From NCBI GenBank assembly GCA_902615835.1, contig CACMQL010000010.1, positions 1 to 49,974 on the forward strand: a stretch of DNA of 49,974 nucleotides. Direction: 5' to 3'. Origin of the DNA: an uncultured Verrucomicrobiota bacterium. Its GTDB lineage: Bacteria; Verrucomicrobiota; Verrucomicrobiia; Opitutales; Seribacteraceae. Below the pieces are notes generated by a model that worked only from the letters and a program-made list of their open reading frames with translations, was not told where the DNA came from and searched no databases. Positions 28,061-38,300 of the stretch are shown here, piece after piece. Made by a program: the position numbers and the translations under genes. Numbering within the stretch: position 1 is the first letter of the stretch; every line of letters starts with the position of its first letter.

Positions 28061-28726
28061 ATGAAAGTATTAATTGTCGGAGCCAATGGAAAGGTGGGGA
28101 CTTTACTCAGCGGAAAGCTTTGGGGAGCTCATGATTTTTCCCCCGTGGCCCTGATTCGGGACCCAAGACAGCAAACCAAATTCACCGGGATTGGCGTACC
28201 CGCGGTGACCGGAGATTTGGAATCCGGGGTATCCAAGTATCTTCCTGGGCTCGACGCCGTCATTTTCACCGCCGGTTCAGGATCCAAGACCGGCCCGGAC
28301 AAGACCACTGATGTCGATCAAAACGCGGCCATCCGTCTGATGGATGACTGTGAGAAACAGAGCGTCCGTCGATTCATCATGATCAGTGCGATCGGGGCCG
28401 ATCCGAACAGCGAGTCGGTCCGAATCCAGCACTATTTGCGGGCCAAGGGTGTGGCGGATGCGAGATTACGTTCCTCGAGACTTGATTACACTATCCTCGC
28501 ACCCGGTACCTTGATTGATGAAAAAGGGACCGGCCGGATTCAGGCATCGGAAAAACTCCCTCATCATGGATTTCTCCCCCGGGAGGATTTGGCCACCACT
28601 ATTTTGGAAACCATGCGTAATCACCTGACAATAGGAAAAACCATTCAACTTGTTTCCGGAAGTGAGAAGATCAAACCTGCTCTCGCCGCGGTTGTCGGAG
28701 GAGGGGATTTACCCCCCATTGTCTGA
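28061..28726 (+). CDS. NAD(P)-binding Rossmann protein (NmrA/atypical SDR type)
   Basis: From the ATG at 28061, preceded by AAGG, the product is 221 residues. MKVLIVGANGKVGTLLSGKL is the GxxGxxG nucleotide-binding start, VALIRDPRQQ the second strand, LDAVIFTAGSGSKTGPDKTTDVD a typical mid region and RFIMISAIGAD plus YTILAPGTLID the later strands of the atypical short-chain dehydrogenase/NmrA group. These bind NAD(P) and often act as sensors or flavin/quinone reductases; the true role here cannot be assigned. It is divergent from gltX. Confidence 0.85.
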   Translation: MKVLIVGANGKVGTLLSGKLWGAHDFSPVALIRDPRQQTKFTGIGVPAVTGDLESGVSKYLPGLDAVIFTAGSGSKTGPDKTTDVDQNAAIRLMDDCEKQSVRRFIMISAIGADPNSESVRIQHYLRAKGVADARLRSSRLDYTILAPGTLIDEKGTGRIQASEKLPHHGFLPREDLATTILETMRNHLTIGKTIQLVSGSEKIKPALAAVVGGGDLPPIV

Positions 28727-28783
28727 ATTATGTGAATGTTTATTGCTTGAGATTCTGATCTTCGTTTACTAAAAGATTTCACC

Positions 28784-29098
28784 ATGAATAAAATTTTTAA
28801 AAGAACTCTTAGTATCCTTGGTGTTTTAGCCATGGTCTTTTTCTTTTCCGCGGCCAAAAAAGTTTCCCCGGTTAATTCCGACTGCCCCTATTCGGGAAAT
28901 GCCGTCAAAGCCGATAAGGTTCTGACTTTTAATGTTTGCTGTAACAACTGCGTGAAAAAAGCCTCGGCGAATGTCAAAGGTCTGGTTAAAAAAGTGAAGG
29001 CCGGCAACAAGAAATGTCCCTTTTCCAAGAAGCCGGCCAAGAAGCCGGTCGTGGTTGCTTTCTGTTGTGGAGACTGTGTCGATAAGGCGAGTTCCTAA
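28784..29098 (+). CDS. Small secreted Cys-rich protein with two CP-(F/Y)-S...CCxxC repeats
   Basis: A 104-residue protein with a signal peptide (about residues 1-25, ending SAAKK). Two related units follow: CPYSGNAVKADKVLTF then NVCCNNCVKKAS (about 34-61), and CPFSKKPAKKPVVVAFCCGDCVDKAS (about 78-103). Each has 'CP(F/Y)S', a short hydrophobic strand and 'CCxxC(V)xKAS'. This resembles YHS/TRASH-type metal-binding repeats, which bind copper or other thiophilic metals, but is shorter. It is followed by a terminator at 29141-29167. Metal binding is inferred from the cysteine spacing only. Confidence 0.7.
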   Translation: MNKIFKRTLSILGVLAMVFFFSAAKKVSPVNSDCPYSGNAVKADKVLTFNVCCNNCVKKASANVKGLVKKVKAGNKKCPFSKKPAKKPVVVAFCCGDCVDKASS

Positions 29099-29140
29099 AC
29101 TCACCGGTAATTACATTTTGAAGTAAAGAATTAATTTCAT

Positions 29141-29167
29141 AAAGGCTCCCCAGGGAGCCTTTTTTTT
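29141..29167 (+). terminator. Rho-independent terminator before carB
   Basis: The stem AGGCTCCC (29143-29150) and GGGAGCCT (29153-29160), flanked by A and T, is followed by seven T (29161-29167). It lies 43 bases past the Cys-rich protein gene and 26 before the carB start. Confidence 0.88.
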
Positions 29168-29192
29168 GAATAAAAATAAATAGCCCACCCAA

Positions 29193-32100
29193 ATGCCCAG
29201 AAGACAAGACATCGAGCACATTCTAATCATTGGTTCAGGGCCCATCATCATCGGGCAGGCCTGTGAATTCGATTACAGTGGTGCCCAAGCCTGTAAAGCC
29301 CTTCGTGAGGAAGGTTACCGGGTTTCCCTGGTAAACAGTAATCCCGCCACCATCATGACGGATCCGGAATTTGCCGATGCCACCTATGTCGAACCTCTCA
29401 CCGTGGAGAGTACCGCCAAAATTATTGAAAAAGAAAAACCCGATGCTCTATTGCCCACGCTTGGTGGCCAGACCGGGCTGAATTTATCGCTCGAACTTTT
29501 TGAAAAAGGAATTCTCAAAGCCAATGGGGTCGAGATGATCGGGGCCAAACCGGATGCGATTAAAAAGGGGGAGGACCGCGAGCTCTTTAAACAGGCCATG
29601 ATTGATATTGGACTGGATGTCGCCAAGTCCTTTTCGGTTCATTCGCTCGAAGAAGCCCAATCCCATCTCGATGAACTGGGAGATTTTCCGATTATTCTCC
29701 GACCCGCCTACACCCTTGGAGGGACCGGTGGGGGAATTGCCTACAACCGGGAGGAGTTCGATCAGATGATGCGTCTGGGCCTGGAAGCATCCCCCATCAG
29801 TCAGGTCTTGATGGAGGAATGCCTGCTTGGATGGAAGGAGTACGAGATGGAAGTGATGAGGGATTATAAAGATCAGTGCGTGGTCATTTGTTCCATCGAA
29901 AACTTTGATCCCATGGGCGTGCATACCGGTGATTCCATTACCATCGCCCCGGCCATGACCCTTTCCGACAAGGAGTATCAACTCATGCGGGACGCCTCCT
30001 TTGCCTGCATCCGGGAAATTGGAGTGGAGACCGGCGGCAGTAATATTCAATTCTCCACCAACCCGGAGAACGGACGGATGGTGGTGATCGAGATGAATCC
30101 GCGAGTCTCCCGTAGTTCAGCCCTGGCTTCCAAGGCCACCGGATTTCCGATTGCCAAATTTGCGGCCAAGCTGGCGGTTGGCTATTCCCTGGATGAATTA
30201 CAAAATGATGTCACCAAGGAAACGCCCGCCTGTTTTGAGCCTTCGATTGATTATGTGGTCACCAAGGTTCCCCGGTTTACCTTTGAGAAATTCCCGGACA
30301 CGGATTCCACCCTCACCTCGGCGATGAAGTCAGTGGGGGAGGCGATGGCGATCGGACGAACCTTCAAGGAATCCTTTCAGAAAGCGATGCGCTCCCTCGA
30401 GATTGGATTGAAGGGATTCGAAGCCGGCAAACTTGCGGATCAGGAAATTGATAAATCCTTAATCCGGGCGGGAATCAAGAGACCAACAGCCGAACGGCCC
30501 CAATATTTATTCAAAGCCTTTGCTTTTGGCATAAGTGTGGAAAAGATCGCCGAAGAATCAGGGATTGACCTCTGGTTTATCAAACAGCTGGAGGAAATCT
30601 ACCTGATTGCCACAGAAATCCAGACATTCAACCTGGAATCCATCGGGTATGAGGAAATGCGCCAGTCCAAGGAGGCCGGTTTTTCCGACCGCCAGCTGGC
30701 TGATTTTTGGTCATGCGAGCCATCCCAGGTCCGCCAAAAGCGGGAAGATCTGGGGATTCACACCACCTACCGGTTGGTCGACACCTGTGCTGCCGAATTC
30801 GAAGCCTACACCCCGTACTATTATTCCTCCTACGGGGATGAAAATGAAATGCAGTCTTCGGATAAGAAGAAAATCATGATTCTGGGAGGAGGTCCCAATC
30901 GCATCGGGCAGGGGATTGAGTTTGATTACTGTTGCGTGCATGCTTCCTTTGCCCTGCGCGAGGCTGGTTTTGAAACGGTCATGGTCAATTCCAACCCGGA
31001 AACCGTTTCCACTGATTACGATGTTTCCGACCGTTTGTATTTTGAACCCCTGACCCTTGAGGATGTTCTGGAGATTTACCATCAGGAAAAGTGCGACGGG
31101 GCTATTGTGCAGTACGGCGGGCAAACTCCATTAAATCTGGCCACCGGCCTGAAGGAAGCCGGGGTCAATGTCATCGGCACCTCCCCGGAAAGTATTGATA
31201 CCGCGGAGGACCGGGAAAAATTCAAGGCCATCCTCAATGAACTTGGTCTTAAGCAGCCGTCCAATGACATTGCCATGAAACCGGAGGAAGCAGCGGAAAA
31301 GGCGGAAAAACTGGGTTATCCGATCCTGCTTCGTCCCTCTTTTGTACTCGGTGGCCGTGGCATGTTTATCGTTTATGATGAGGAGGAATTAAACGGGGTG
31401 GTCAAGGAAGCCTTCGCGGTGGCCCCCGGAAAACCGGTCCTGCTGGACAAATTCCTCGAGGAAGCAATCGAGCTGGATGTCGATTGTATATCCGATGGCG
31501 AAACCACGGTGGTGGGCGGAATGCTCCAGCATATTGAATTTGCCGGTGTTCACAGTGGAGATGCCGCCATGGTCCTTCCTCCGCACGACTTGGACATAAA
31601 TATGATTGATGAGGTTAGGGAAGCCACCCACGATCTTGCCAAAGCCTTGAAAGTGGTCGGATTAATGAATGTCCAGTATGCGGTCAAGGACGGCGAATTG
31701 TTTTTAATCGAGGTCAATCCCCGTGCTTCCCGTACCGTTCCATTCGTAAGTAAAGCGATTGGGGTCCCCCTGGCTAAGTTGGGCGCCCGGGTGATGGCCG
31801 GGGCCAAACTGAAAGATCTTGGGTTTACCGAAGAGATCCTGCCCAACCGCTGGGCGATCAAGGAATCAGTCTTTCCCTTTAACAAATTTCCCGGTTCCTC
31901 GATCGTGCTCACTCCGGAAATGCGTAGCACCGGGGAAGTCATGGGGCAGGATAAGGATTTTGGAATGGCCTTTGCCAAGACGCAAATGGCGGCCAAGCCT
32001 TCGCTTCCCATGGAAGGAAATGTTTTCCTGAGTGTGAAGGATTCGGACAAACCCAAAGCCCTTGAAATTGCCAGAGGTTTGTCGGAATTGGGTTTCTCTT

Positions 32101-32414
32101 TTACTTCGACGGAGGGAACCGCTAAATTTTTGAATGAAAATGGAATCAAGGCGGATAGCACCCTCCGGATCAGTGAAGGCCGGCCCAATGTGGCGGATCT
32201 GATCAAAAATGGAAAAGTGCAGCTGGTGATCAATACCCCTCTTGGCTTGATTCCCCGCCGTGATGAGAATGGTATTCGCCAGGAAGCGCTTTCTCACAGT
32301 GTACCGGTCATCACCACCCTGGGTTCTGCCTATGCGGCCCTGGAGGGAATCCGTTCTTTGAAAGACCGAAAATTCTCGGTCAAGTCCCTTCAGGATTATG
32401 CCAGATCCGAGTAG
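29193..32414 (+). CDS. carB: Carbamoyl phosphate synthase, large subunit
   Basis: A 1,073-residue cytoplasmic enzyme, the same length as the E. coli protein, that makes carbamoyl phosphate for pyrimidine and arginine synthesis. The two ATP-grasp halves are evident: [21 protein letters not shown] (about residues 11-31) and the matching [19 protein letters not shown] (about 564-582). [14 protein letters not shown] and [13 protein letters not shown] mark the grasp loops. The C-terminal MGS-like regulatory domain begins near residue 945. The small subunit carA is not in the window. It starts just past a terminator and is followed by purU. Confidence 0.97.
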   Translation: MPRRQDIEHILIIGSGPIIIGQACEFDYSGAQACKALREEGYRVSLVNSNPATIMTDPEFADATYVEPLTVESTAKIIEKEKPDALLPTLGGQTGLNLSLELFEKGILKANGVEMIGAKPDAIKKGEDRELFKQAMIDIGLDVAKSFSVHSLEEAQSHLDELGDFPIILRPAYTLGGTGGGIAYNREEFDQMMRLGLEASPISQVLMEECLLGWKEYEMEVMRDYKDQCVVICSIENFDPMGVHTGDSITIAPAMTLSDKEYQLMRDASFACIREIGVETGGSNIQFSTNPENGRMVVIEMNPRVSRSSALASKATGFPIAKFAAKLAVGYSLDELQNDVTKETPACFEPSIDYVVTKVPRFTFEKFPDTDSTLTSAMKSVGEAMAIGRTFKESFQKAMRSLEIGLKGFEAGKLADQEIDKSLIRAGIKRPTAERPQYLFKAFAFGISVEKIAEESGIDLWFIKQLEEIYLIATEIQTFNLESIGYEEMRQSKEAGFSDRQLADFWSCEPSQVRQKREDLGIHTTYRLVDTCAAEFEAYTPYYYSSYGDENEMQSSDKKKIMILGGGPNRIGQGIEFDYCCVHASFALREAGFETVMVNSNPETVSTDYDVSDRLYFEPLTLEDVLEIYHQEKCDGAIVQYGGQTPLNLATGLKEAGVNVIGTSPESIDTAEDREKFKAILNELGLKQPSNDIAMKPEEAAEKAEKLGYPILLRPSFVLGGRGMFIVYDEEELNGVVKEAFAVAPGKPVLLDKFLEEAIELDVDCISDGETTVVGGMLQHIEFAGVHSGDAAMVLPPHDLDINMIDEVREATHDLAKALKVVGLMNVQYAVKDGELFLIEVNPRASRTVPFVSKAIGVPLAKLGARVMAGAKLKDLGFTEEILPNRWAIKESVFPFNKFPGSSIVLTPEMRSTGEVMGQDKDFGMAFAKTQMAAKPSLPMEGNVFLSVKDSDKPKALEIARGLSELGFSFTSTEGTAKFLNENGIKADSTLRISEGRPNVADLIKNGKVQLVINTPLGLIPRRDENGIRQEALSHSVPVITTLGSAYAALEGIRSLKDRKFSVKSLQDYARSE

Positions 32415-32424
32415 GCTGTCGAGG

Positions 32425-33279
32425 ATGGACCGTTCAATTATCACACTTTTACATGGGCCCGACCAGCCCGGTATAGTGGCAAGAGTGGCCGGATGGATCC
32501 ATCAGCATGGGGGTAATGTTCTGCATGCGGATCAACACTTGGACCGTCAGGAAAATATCTTTTTCCAGCGGGTGGAATGGAATCCGCAGATATCCCGCGA
32601 TCTACGCTCGGAGGCGGATGCATTTTCCTCTTTTGCCCACCAGGATCTGGGCATGAATGTACGGATTGCCCTGAGCGAGGATCGGCCCAAAATTGCCTTG
32701 ATGGTATCCAGGGCCGATCATTGTTTTCATGACCTGGTGCTACGGGTCCGATCGGGCGAATGGAATGCCACAATTACAGGGATTCTTTCCAATCATCACG
32801 AAATGCGCTCTGCATCCGAAGGGTATGGGTTGGATTATCTATACCTGCCCGTCACTCAGGATTCGAAAAAGGCAGTGGAGGAAGAGCAGCTTGCATGGCT
32901 CAAAAGTCAGGGAGTGGAACTGGTGATCCTCGCCCGATACATGCAGGTATTAAGTTCTGACTTTTTGGATCGCGTTGGTTGTCCGGTGATTAATATTCAT
33001 CATTCCTTCCTTCCCTCCTTTGCCGGAGCCAAGCCATACCACCAGGCATACCGGCGTGGGGTGAAACTGATCGGAGCCACCGCTCACTATGTGACGGAGG
33101 ACCTGGATGAAGGCCCGATTATTGAACAGGATGTGACCCGGGTCAGTCATCGTCATGGACCCGGTGAACTGATTGAAAAGGGGAGGGATCTTGAAAAACT
33201 GGTTCTTTCTCGGGCCGTTCGCAGGCATTTACAAAACCGGGTATTGGACTATGGCAATAAGACCGTGGTCTTTGATTAA
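32425..33279 (+). CDS. purU: Formyltetrahydrofolate deformylase
   Basis: From the ATG at 32425 (MDRSIITLLHGPDQPGIVARV) the product is 284 residues. The N-terminal ACT domain (about 1-80) is followed by the formyltransferase-fold domain with LARYMQVLSSDFLDRVGCPVINIHHSFLPSFAGAKPYHQAY (about 180-220) and GATAHYVTEDLDEGPIIEQD. The Asn-His-Asp catalytic set is in NIHHSFLP and TEDLDEGP. PurU releases formate from 10-formyl-THF and balances one-carbon pools. A GAGG sequence lies just before this ATG; an upstream start at 32398 would overlap carB by 17 bases. Confidence 0.93.
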   Translation: MDRSIITLLHGPDQPGIVARVAGWIHQHGGNVLHADQHLDRQENIFFQRVEWNPQISRDLRSEADAFSSFAHQDLGMNVRIALSEDRPKIALMVSRADHCFHDLVLRVRSGEWNATITGILSNHHEMRSASEGYGLDYLYLPVTQDSKKAVEEEQLAWLKSQGVELVILARYMQVLSSDFLDRVGCPVINIHHSFLPSFAGAKPYHQAYRRGVKLIGATAHYVTEDLDEGPIIEQDVTRVSHRHGPGELIEKGRDLEKLVLSRAVRRHLQNRVLDYGNKTVVFD

Positions 33280-33290
33280 ATTCTGGCCCT

Positions 33291-33506
33291 ATGGATTTTA
33301 ACTTTCAGGCATTTTTCTGGTACCTCCTCGCAGCTGACTGTGCTTTTGCCAACACCGTGGCCTGGTTCTATCAGGATTGGTACCGGGAAACCTGCCCGTC
33401 CATTTTCAGGCATTTTCCGTCAACCAAAGCCTGGTGTGGCTTGTACTTGATACTTATCCTCTGGGTGGGGTATTCCCTGCATACCCAAGGCATTCTTCCC
33501 TGGTAA
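33291..33506 (+). CDS. Small membrane protein with two hydrophobic segments
   Basis: A 71-residue protein, aromatic-rich, with hydrophobic segments near residues 7-20 and 50-63 and a WYRETCPSIFRHFPSTKAW stretch between them. It starts 11 bases after purU and ends 73 bases before the sulfatase start on the same strand. No family recognised. Its conserved-looking Trp and Cys content and in-operon position favour a real gene. Confidence 0.5.
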   Translation: MDFNFQAFFWYLLAADCAFANTVAWFYQDWYRETCPSIFRHFPSTKAWCGLYLILILWVGYSLHTQGILPW

Positions 33507-33579
33507 ACGGGGATTAAATTCTTTGCCTTTCTCCGAGCATCGGGTTGACGGGCTGAACTGTTTTCATAATTCTTGGCTC

Positions 33580-35049
33580 ATGCTCAAATACTTACTTCCT
33601 CTTCTTGCCACTTTCACTTTTTCCTGGGCGAAGCGTCCCAATATTTTACTCATTGTGACCGATGATCAGGCTCCGCATACCTTATCTGTGTACGGGAACA
33701 AAGTCTGCGAGACTCCCCACATCGATAAACTGGCGGCTTCGGGCATGGTGCTGGATCAGGCCTATCATATGGGATCAATGAGCGGGGCGGTCTGCTCCCC
33801 GTCCCGAACCATGATTATGTCCGGGCGCACCCTCTGGCACCTGCCCCCCCGCGGGAAAAAGCATCTCCAAAAAGAGGAGGGCAAAACCAGTGGTCAGGAT
33901 ATACTTACTAATACCCTGCCTGCCGTTTTTAACCGGGCCGGCTATGAAACTTTTAGAACCTGTAAAAACGGAAACAGCTACTCGCAGGCAAATGCACTCT
34001 TCCAAATCGTGAGGGATAAGACCGCCCGCAAGGCGGGCAATGAGGATGGGAGCCAGTGGCATGGCCGTCAATTACTGGACTACCTGGATGATCGGGCACG
34101 GAGAAAAGCCAGAAAGCCCTTTCTTGCTTATTTTGGATTTTCTCATCCGCATGATGAACGCTGGGGACGGGATGATTTGAATAAAAAATACGGAGTAAAA
34201 AATGTGAATTCTCCCCCCACGCAAGTAAGCGAAAAATCTCCCCGGGTTCCCATTTCCTGGCTGCCCAAGCATCCATTTCCCGACGGCCATCCTGATCTTC
34301 GTGATGAAGTCCGCGTGCCCGGGGTGATGACTTCGCGCACCGAAGCCACCGTCCGTAACGAACTCGGTCGTGAATATGCCTGCATTGAGAATATTGATGA
34401 TCAAGTCGGCCTGGCCATCGAGAAATTAAAAGCCATGGGGGAACTGGAAAATACTTATGTTATATACACGGCCGATCATGGGATCGCGGTCGGTCGCCAC
34501 GGCCTGATGGGTAAGCAGAATTTATATGAGCATTCCTGGCGCGTTCCTTTCATCGTCAGCGGTCCCGGGATCAAGGCGGGTACCCGGGCCAAAGGGAATC
34601 ATTACCTGCTGGATATTTTACCCACGGTTTGTGATCTCGCCGGTATTGAGATTCCTGATACGGTTCAGGGAAAAAGCGTTAAACCCGTTTTGACGGGGAA
34701 AGCCCAGCAGATCCGTAAAGTTTTATATGGTGCCTATTGTGGAGGCACCAAGCCCGGCATGCGTTCCGTACGCAAGGGCGACTGGAAACTGATCAAGTAC
34801 GACACCATGGACGGCACCGTTCGCAAGACCCAGTTATTTAATCTGAAGGAAAACCCGCAGGAATTACTGGCTGAACACCAGGATAAGAATGTGATCGCCA
34901 AGACGGGCAACACCCCATCCAAAAACCAGGTGAATCTTGCCGGTAATCCCAGGTACGCCAAAAAATTAAAGCAAATGGAATCCTTGCTCTTAGAGGAAAT
35001 GAAACGACTGCAGGATCCCTATCGCTTCTGGGATCAGCCCCAGGATTGA
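33580..35049 (+). CDS. Secreted formylglycine-dependent sulfatase
   Basis: From the ATG at 33580 (MLKYLLPLLATFTFSWA) the product is 489 residues with a signal peptide. RPNILLIVTDDQ holds the metal-binding Asp pair and CSPSR (C72) is the formylglycine motif that must be matured to become active. ACIENIDDQVGLAIEKLKAMG and YTADHGIAVGRHGLMGKQNLYEHSWRVPF are typical family blocks, with metal ligands in TADHG. Verrucomicrobia use many such enzymes on sulfated polysaccharides; the substrate here cannot be told. It ends four bases from the convergent giant gene. Confidence 0.93.
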   Translation: MLKYLLPLLATFTFSWAKRPNILLIVTDDQAPHTLSVYGNKVCETPHIDKLAASGMVLDQAYHMGSMSGAVCSPSRTMIMSGRTLWHLPPRGKKHLQKEEGKTSGQDILTNTLPAVFNRAGYETFRTCKNGNSYSQANALFQIVRDKTARKAGNEDGSQWHGRQLLDYLDDRARRKARKPFLAYFGFSHPHDERWGRDDLNKKYGVKNVNSPPTQVSEKSPRVPISWLPKHPFPDGHPDLRDEVRVPGVMTSRTEATVRNELGREYACIENIDDQVGLAIEKLKAMGELENTYVIYTADHGIAVGRHGLMGKQNLYEHSWRVPFIVSGPGIKAGTRAKGNHYLLDILPTVCDLAGIEIPDTVQGKSVKPVLTGKAQQIRKVLYGAYCGGTKPGMRSVRKGDWKLIKYDTMDGTVRKTQLFNLKENPQELLAEHQDKNVIAKTGNTPSKNQVNLAGNPRYAKKLKQMESLLLEEMKRLQDPYRFWDQPQD

Positions 35050-35053
35050 TTTC

Positions 35054-35310
35054 TTATTTTAAATTCCTGCTTTCGTAGTCGTAGAAGAGAGCTTTGTTTT
35101 TTGCAGGTAATAGATAGAGCCATCCTGTGGATTCATGGGACCAGAGGAATGGCCAGGTGGAGGAGTTGGTCCAGAGCCAGCCGTTTTCTTTTCTCCATAT
35201 CCAGTAACCTGTACTGTCGTCAGGACTCATATAGATCCAAGTCAATCGTCGGTGGTAAGCCCACTGGTTGGGGTAGGGGACTAAGTCTCCCATCCAGGAG
35301 TCGCTGATCC
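35054..35310 (-). repeat. Trp-rich C-terminal module, copy A (inverted repeat partner of 49062-49322)
   Basis: This segment encodes GWISDSWMGDLVPYPNQW and on to the end of the giant protein. Its reverse complement matches the plus strand at 49062-49322 closely: across one 60-base block (35101-35160) I count two differences from the plus-strand copy. Translated, nearly every Trp and Tyr is shared. Confidence 0.88.
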
Positions 35311-38300
35311 ACCCTGACCTGGACACTTCTCCAAGATCAAGCCACCATCCAGGCTTGGGTTTAGAAAAAGTAAGAGTTGCTCCATACGCAGTTCCCTCAG
35401 AATTTCTAGCAAAAGCACGATAGTAATAATTTATTCCAAGTTCGTAGTCATTGAAATTCACCATAAATTGGCTTCTAGTAGTTTTATTAATCAGTAGTTC
35501 GTAGCCACCGACAAAATCAAGGGATGTACTTACTTGAATGCCAACCTCAAAGGGAAGTTCTCCTCCATTTTCTAGAATCTCTCCGCCAAGTAAAATCGCT
35601 CTTTCGTTTTTCTTGTGTGCATGGGTGACCGCAAGGGGCAAATACAAATTCCCTACACTCAAACTGAATTTTTTCTCAAGACCTGCTCCGAAGCGGTCTT
35701 CCACTCGCATACGGATCGAATGAAACGCGGACTCTTCATGGTCAAATTTCTGTTTTGTGGTCAGTATGCCTTCGCTGGTCAGAGCAAAGAATGAATTACT
35801 GGAAGACCCTTCCCCCGTGACGAGCGTGTAAGTCAGGATATCATCCACATCCGGGTCCACTCCCGACACCTTGCCCACGATCGTACCAAGGAGGGCATTC
35901 TCCACGATATTGTTTCCGTTGAGAAAGAGAGCAGTCGGGGCTTGATTGATTATTGATGAGGAGTCCATTGGATCGGCACCAAAATTAATTTCATCAATAT
36001 CCGTGAATCCGTCTCCGTCATCATCTTGATCATAATAGTCTTCAATCCCATCTCCATCATGATCCTCGATTTCATTGGAAAGCTTTAAAGAAAAGCTTTT
36101 TTCGATTGTGAATTCATGTTGATCAGAAACTCGTAGCCGGATTAAAAAATCTCTCTGATCGGTTTCATAATCGAAACTCCTTCTAGTCACGATGAACTCA
36201 TTGTCTTTGATTGCAAAATGTTGGTTGTCACTAGAAGCTTGTCCTTGAACCAAAGAAATAAAGAGTAGCGAATCTAGATCTGGATCACTTGCTGATATTT
36301 TGGCTACTTTAGATTCTATAGGAAGGTTCTCCCTAAAAACTAAATTATCAATAGCAAGACCATCTGGTGGCTTATTGGGTACGGACAATCTGTTTCGCGG
36401 ATTCGACCCGTAAGAGATTTCATCATAATCTTTAAAACCATCCCCATCATCATCTTTGTCATAATAGTCTTCGATCCCATCTCCATCATGATCCTCGATT
36501 TCATTGGAAAGTTTTAAAGAAAAGCTTTTTTCAATGGTGAATTGATGTTGATCAGAAACTCGAAGCCGGATTAAGAAGTCCCTTTGATCGGTTTCATAAT
36601 CGAAGTTCTTCCTAGTCACGATGAATTCATTGTCTTTGATTGCAAAAAGTTGGTTGTTACTAGAACCTTGGCCTTCAACAAAAGATAAAGAAAGCAAAGC
36701 ATTTGCATCAGGATCGGTTGCCGAAATTTGAGCAATCTTTGATCCATTAGCGAGATTTTCGGGGAATGTGAAATTATCGATAAAGATTCCGTTGGGTGGT
36801 TTGTTGGCAACGGACAGTCGGTTTCGCGGATCTGAACCGTAGGAAATTTCATCACGATCATTGAAACCATCGCCATCGTCGTCTTTATCAAAATAGTCTT
36901 CCATTCCGTCTTTATCCAAGTCTTCAACAATATTTACAAGGGAGATAGCAAAGGATTTTTCCAAGGAAAAATTGTGCTCGTCACTTGCCTGTATGCGAAT
37001 AGGGAACGAGCTTAGATCTGCTTCATAATCAAATGATTTTTTGCTTACTATGTTTCCGTCATAAATCTCGAAGAGTGAATTAGCACTGGAACCTTTTCCT
37101 GCGACTAAAGATAGCGAGACAACGGCCCCATGGTCCGGATCCGTTGCGGATATGGAACCAACCACGGTTCCGATCGGTTGGTTTTCTAAAATTGCTAAAT
37201 TTGAAATGGATATTGAATCAGGATAAGCGTTCGCAACCGAATTTTTGTCACGCGGGTCCGATCCGTAGACATGCTCGACGATATCTGAAAATCCATCGCC
37301 ATCATCGTCTGTATCATAGAAATCTTCGACCCCATCCCCATCCAAATCTTCTATTTCGTTAAGTAGACTGAGAGAAAAAACTTTTTCAAGCGTGAACCCA
37401 TGCTCATCTTCCACTTTTATCCGGATTGAGTAATGAGGCGTGTGGGATTCAAAATCGTAAAGGTGTTTTGTTCCAAGTCTATTATTTTCATCAATCTGAA
37501 AAAGAGTGTTATTAATCGAGCCATTTCCTGTTGTCATGGAGATGGATAGGCTCGCATTTGCATCCGGATCGGTTGCCTGAAGGATTCCAATGACTGTACC
37601 AACGGGCATATTTTCCCGGAAGGTATTGTTGGTAAGAGAGAGGCTTGAAGGTGCTACATTTGCAACGGAATTTGCATCACGAGGATTGGATCCATACGCT
37701 ATCTCAACCGCGTCAGGGAACCCATCGCCATCATCATCTGCATCGTAATGATCTTCCATCCCGTCGAGATCGAGATCTTCTACAATGTTGGTTAACGAGA
37801 TAGTTATGGGTTGTTCCGTTGATCCACCATATTGATCAGTAGCTTTTAGACGAATGGTGAAAAACTTTTTACTTGTTTCATAATCAAGGCTAGGAATAAT
37901 TCGCAACTGATCGTTGCTTATAATTTGAAAAATTGAATTGTCAGTGGATCCATTACCATCCACCAGTTCATAAGTTGTGATGGAGTTTGGATCGGGATCA
38001 TTCGTAGAAAGCAGACCCACAATTGAATTGCCTGGCCGATTCTCTGTGAAGTTTGCTGGGTTAAGAGTAATCGTGGAGGGAGGGGTATTTGCCACGGAGC
38101 TGGGATCCCGGGGATCCGAGCCATAGGCAATTTCGACGGCATCAGAAAAGCCGTCACCGTCATCGTCCAAATCATAATGGTCCTCAATTCCGTCCAAATC
38201 AAGGTCTTCCACCACATTCTCGACTAGGACGGTAAAATCTTTTTCATACGATGCACCGTATTGATCTGAAGCTCCGATCCGAATACTGTAATTGCTCTCA

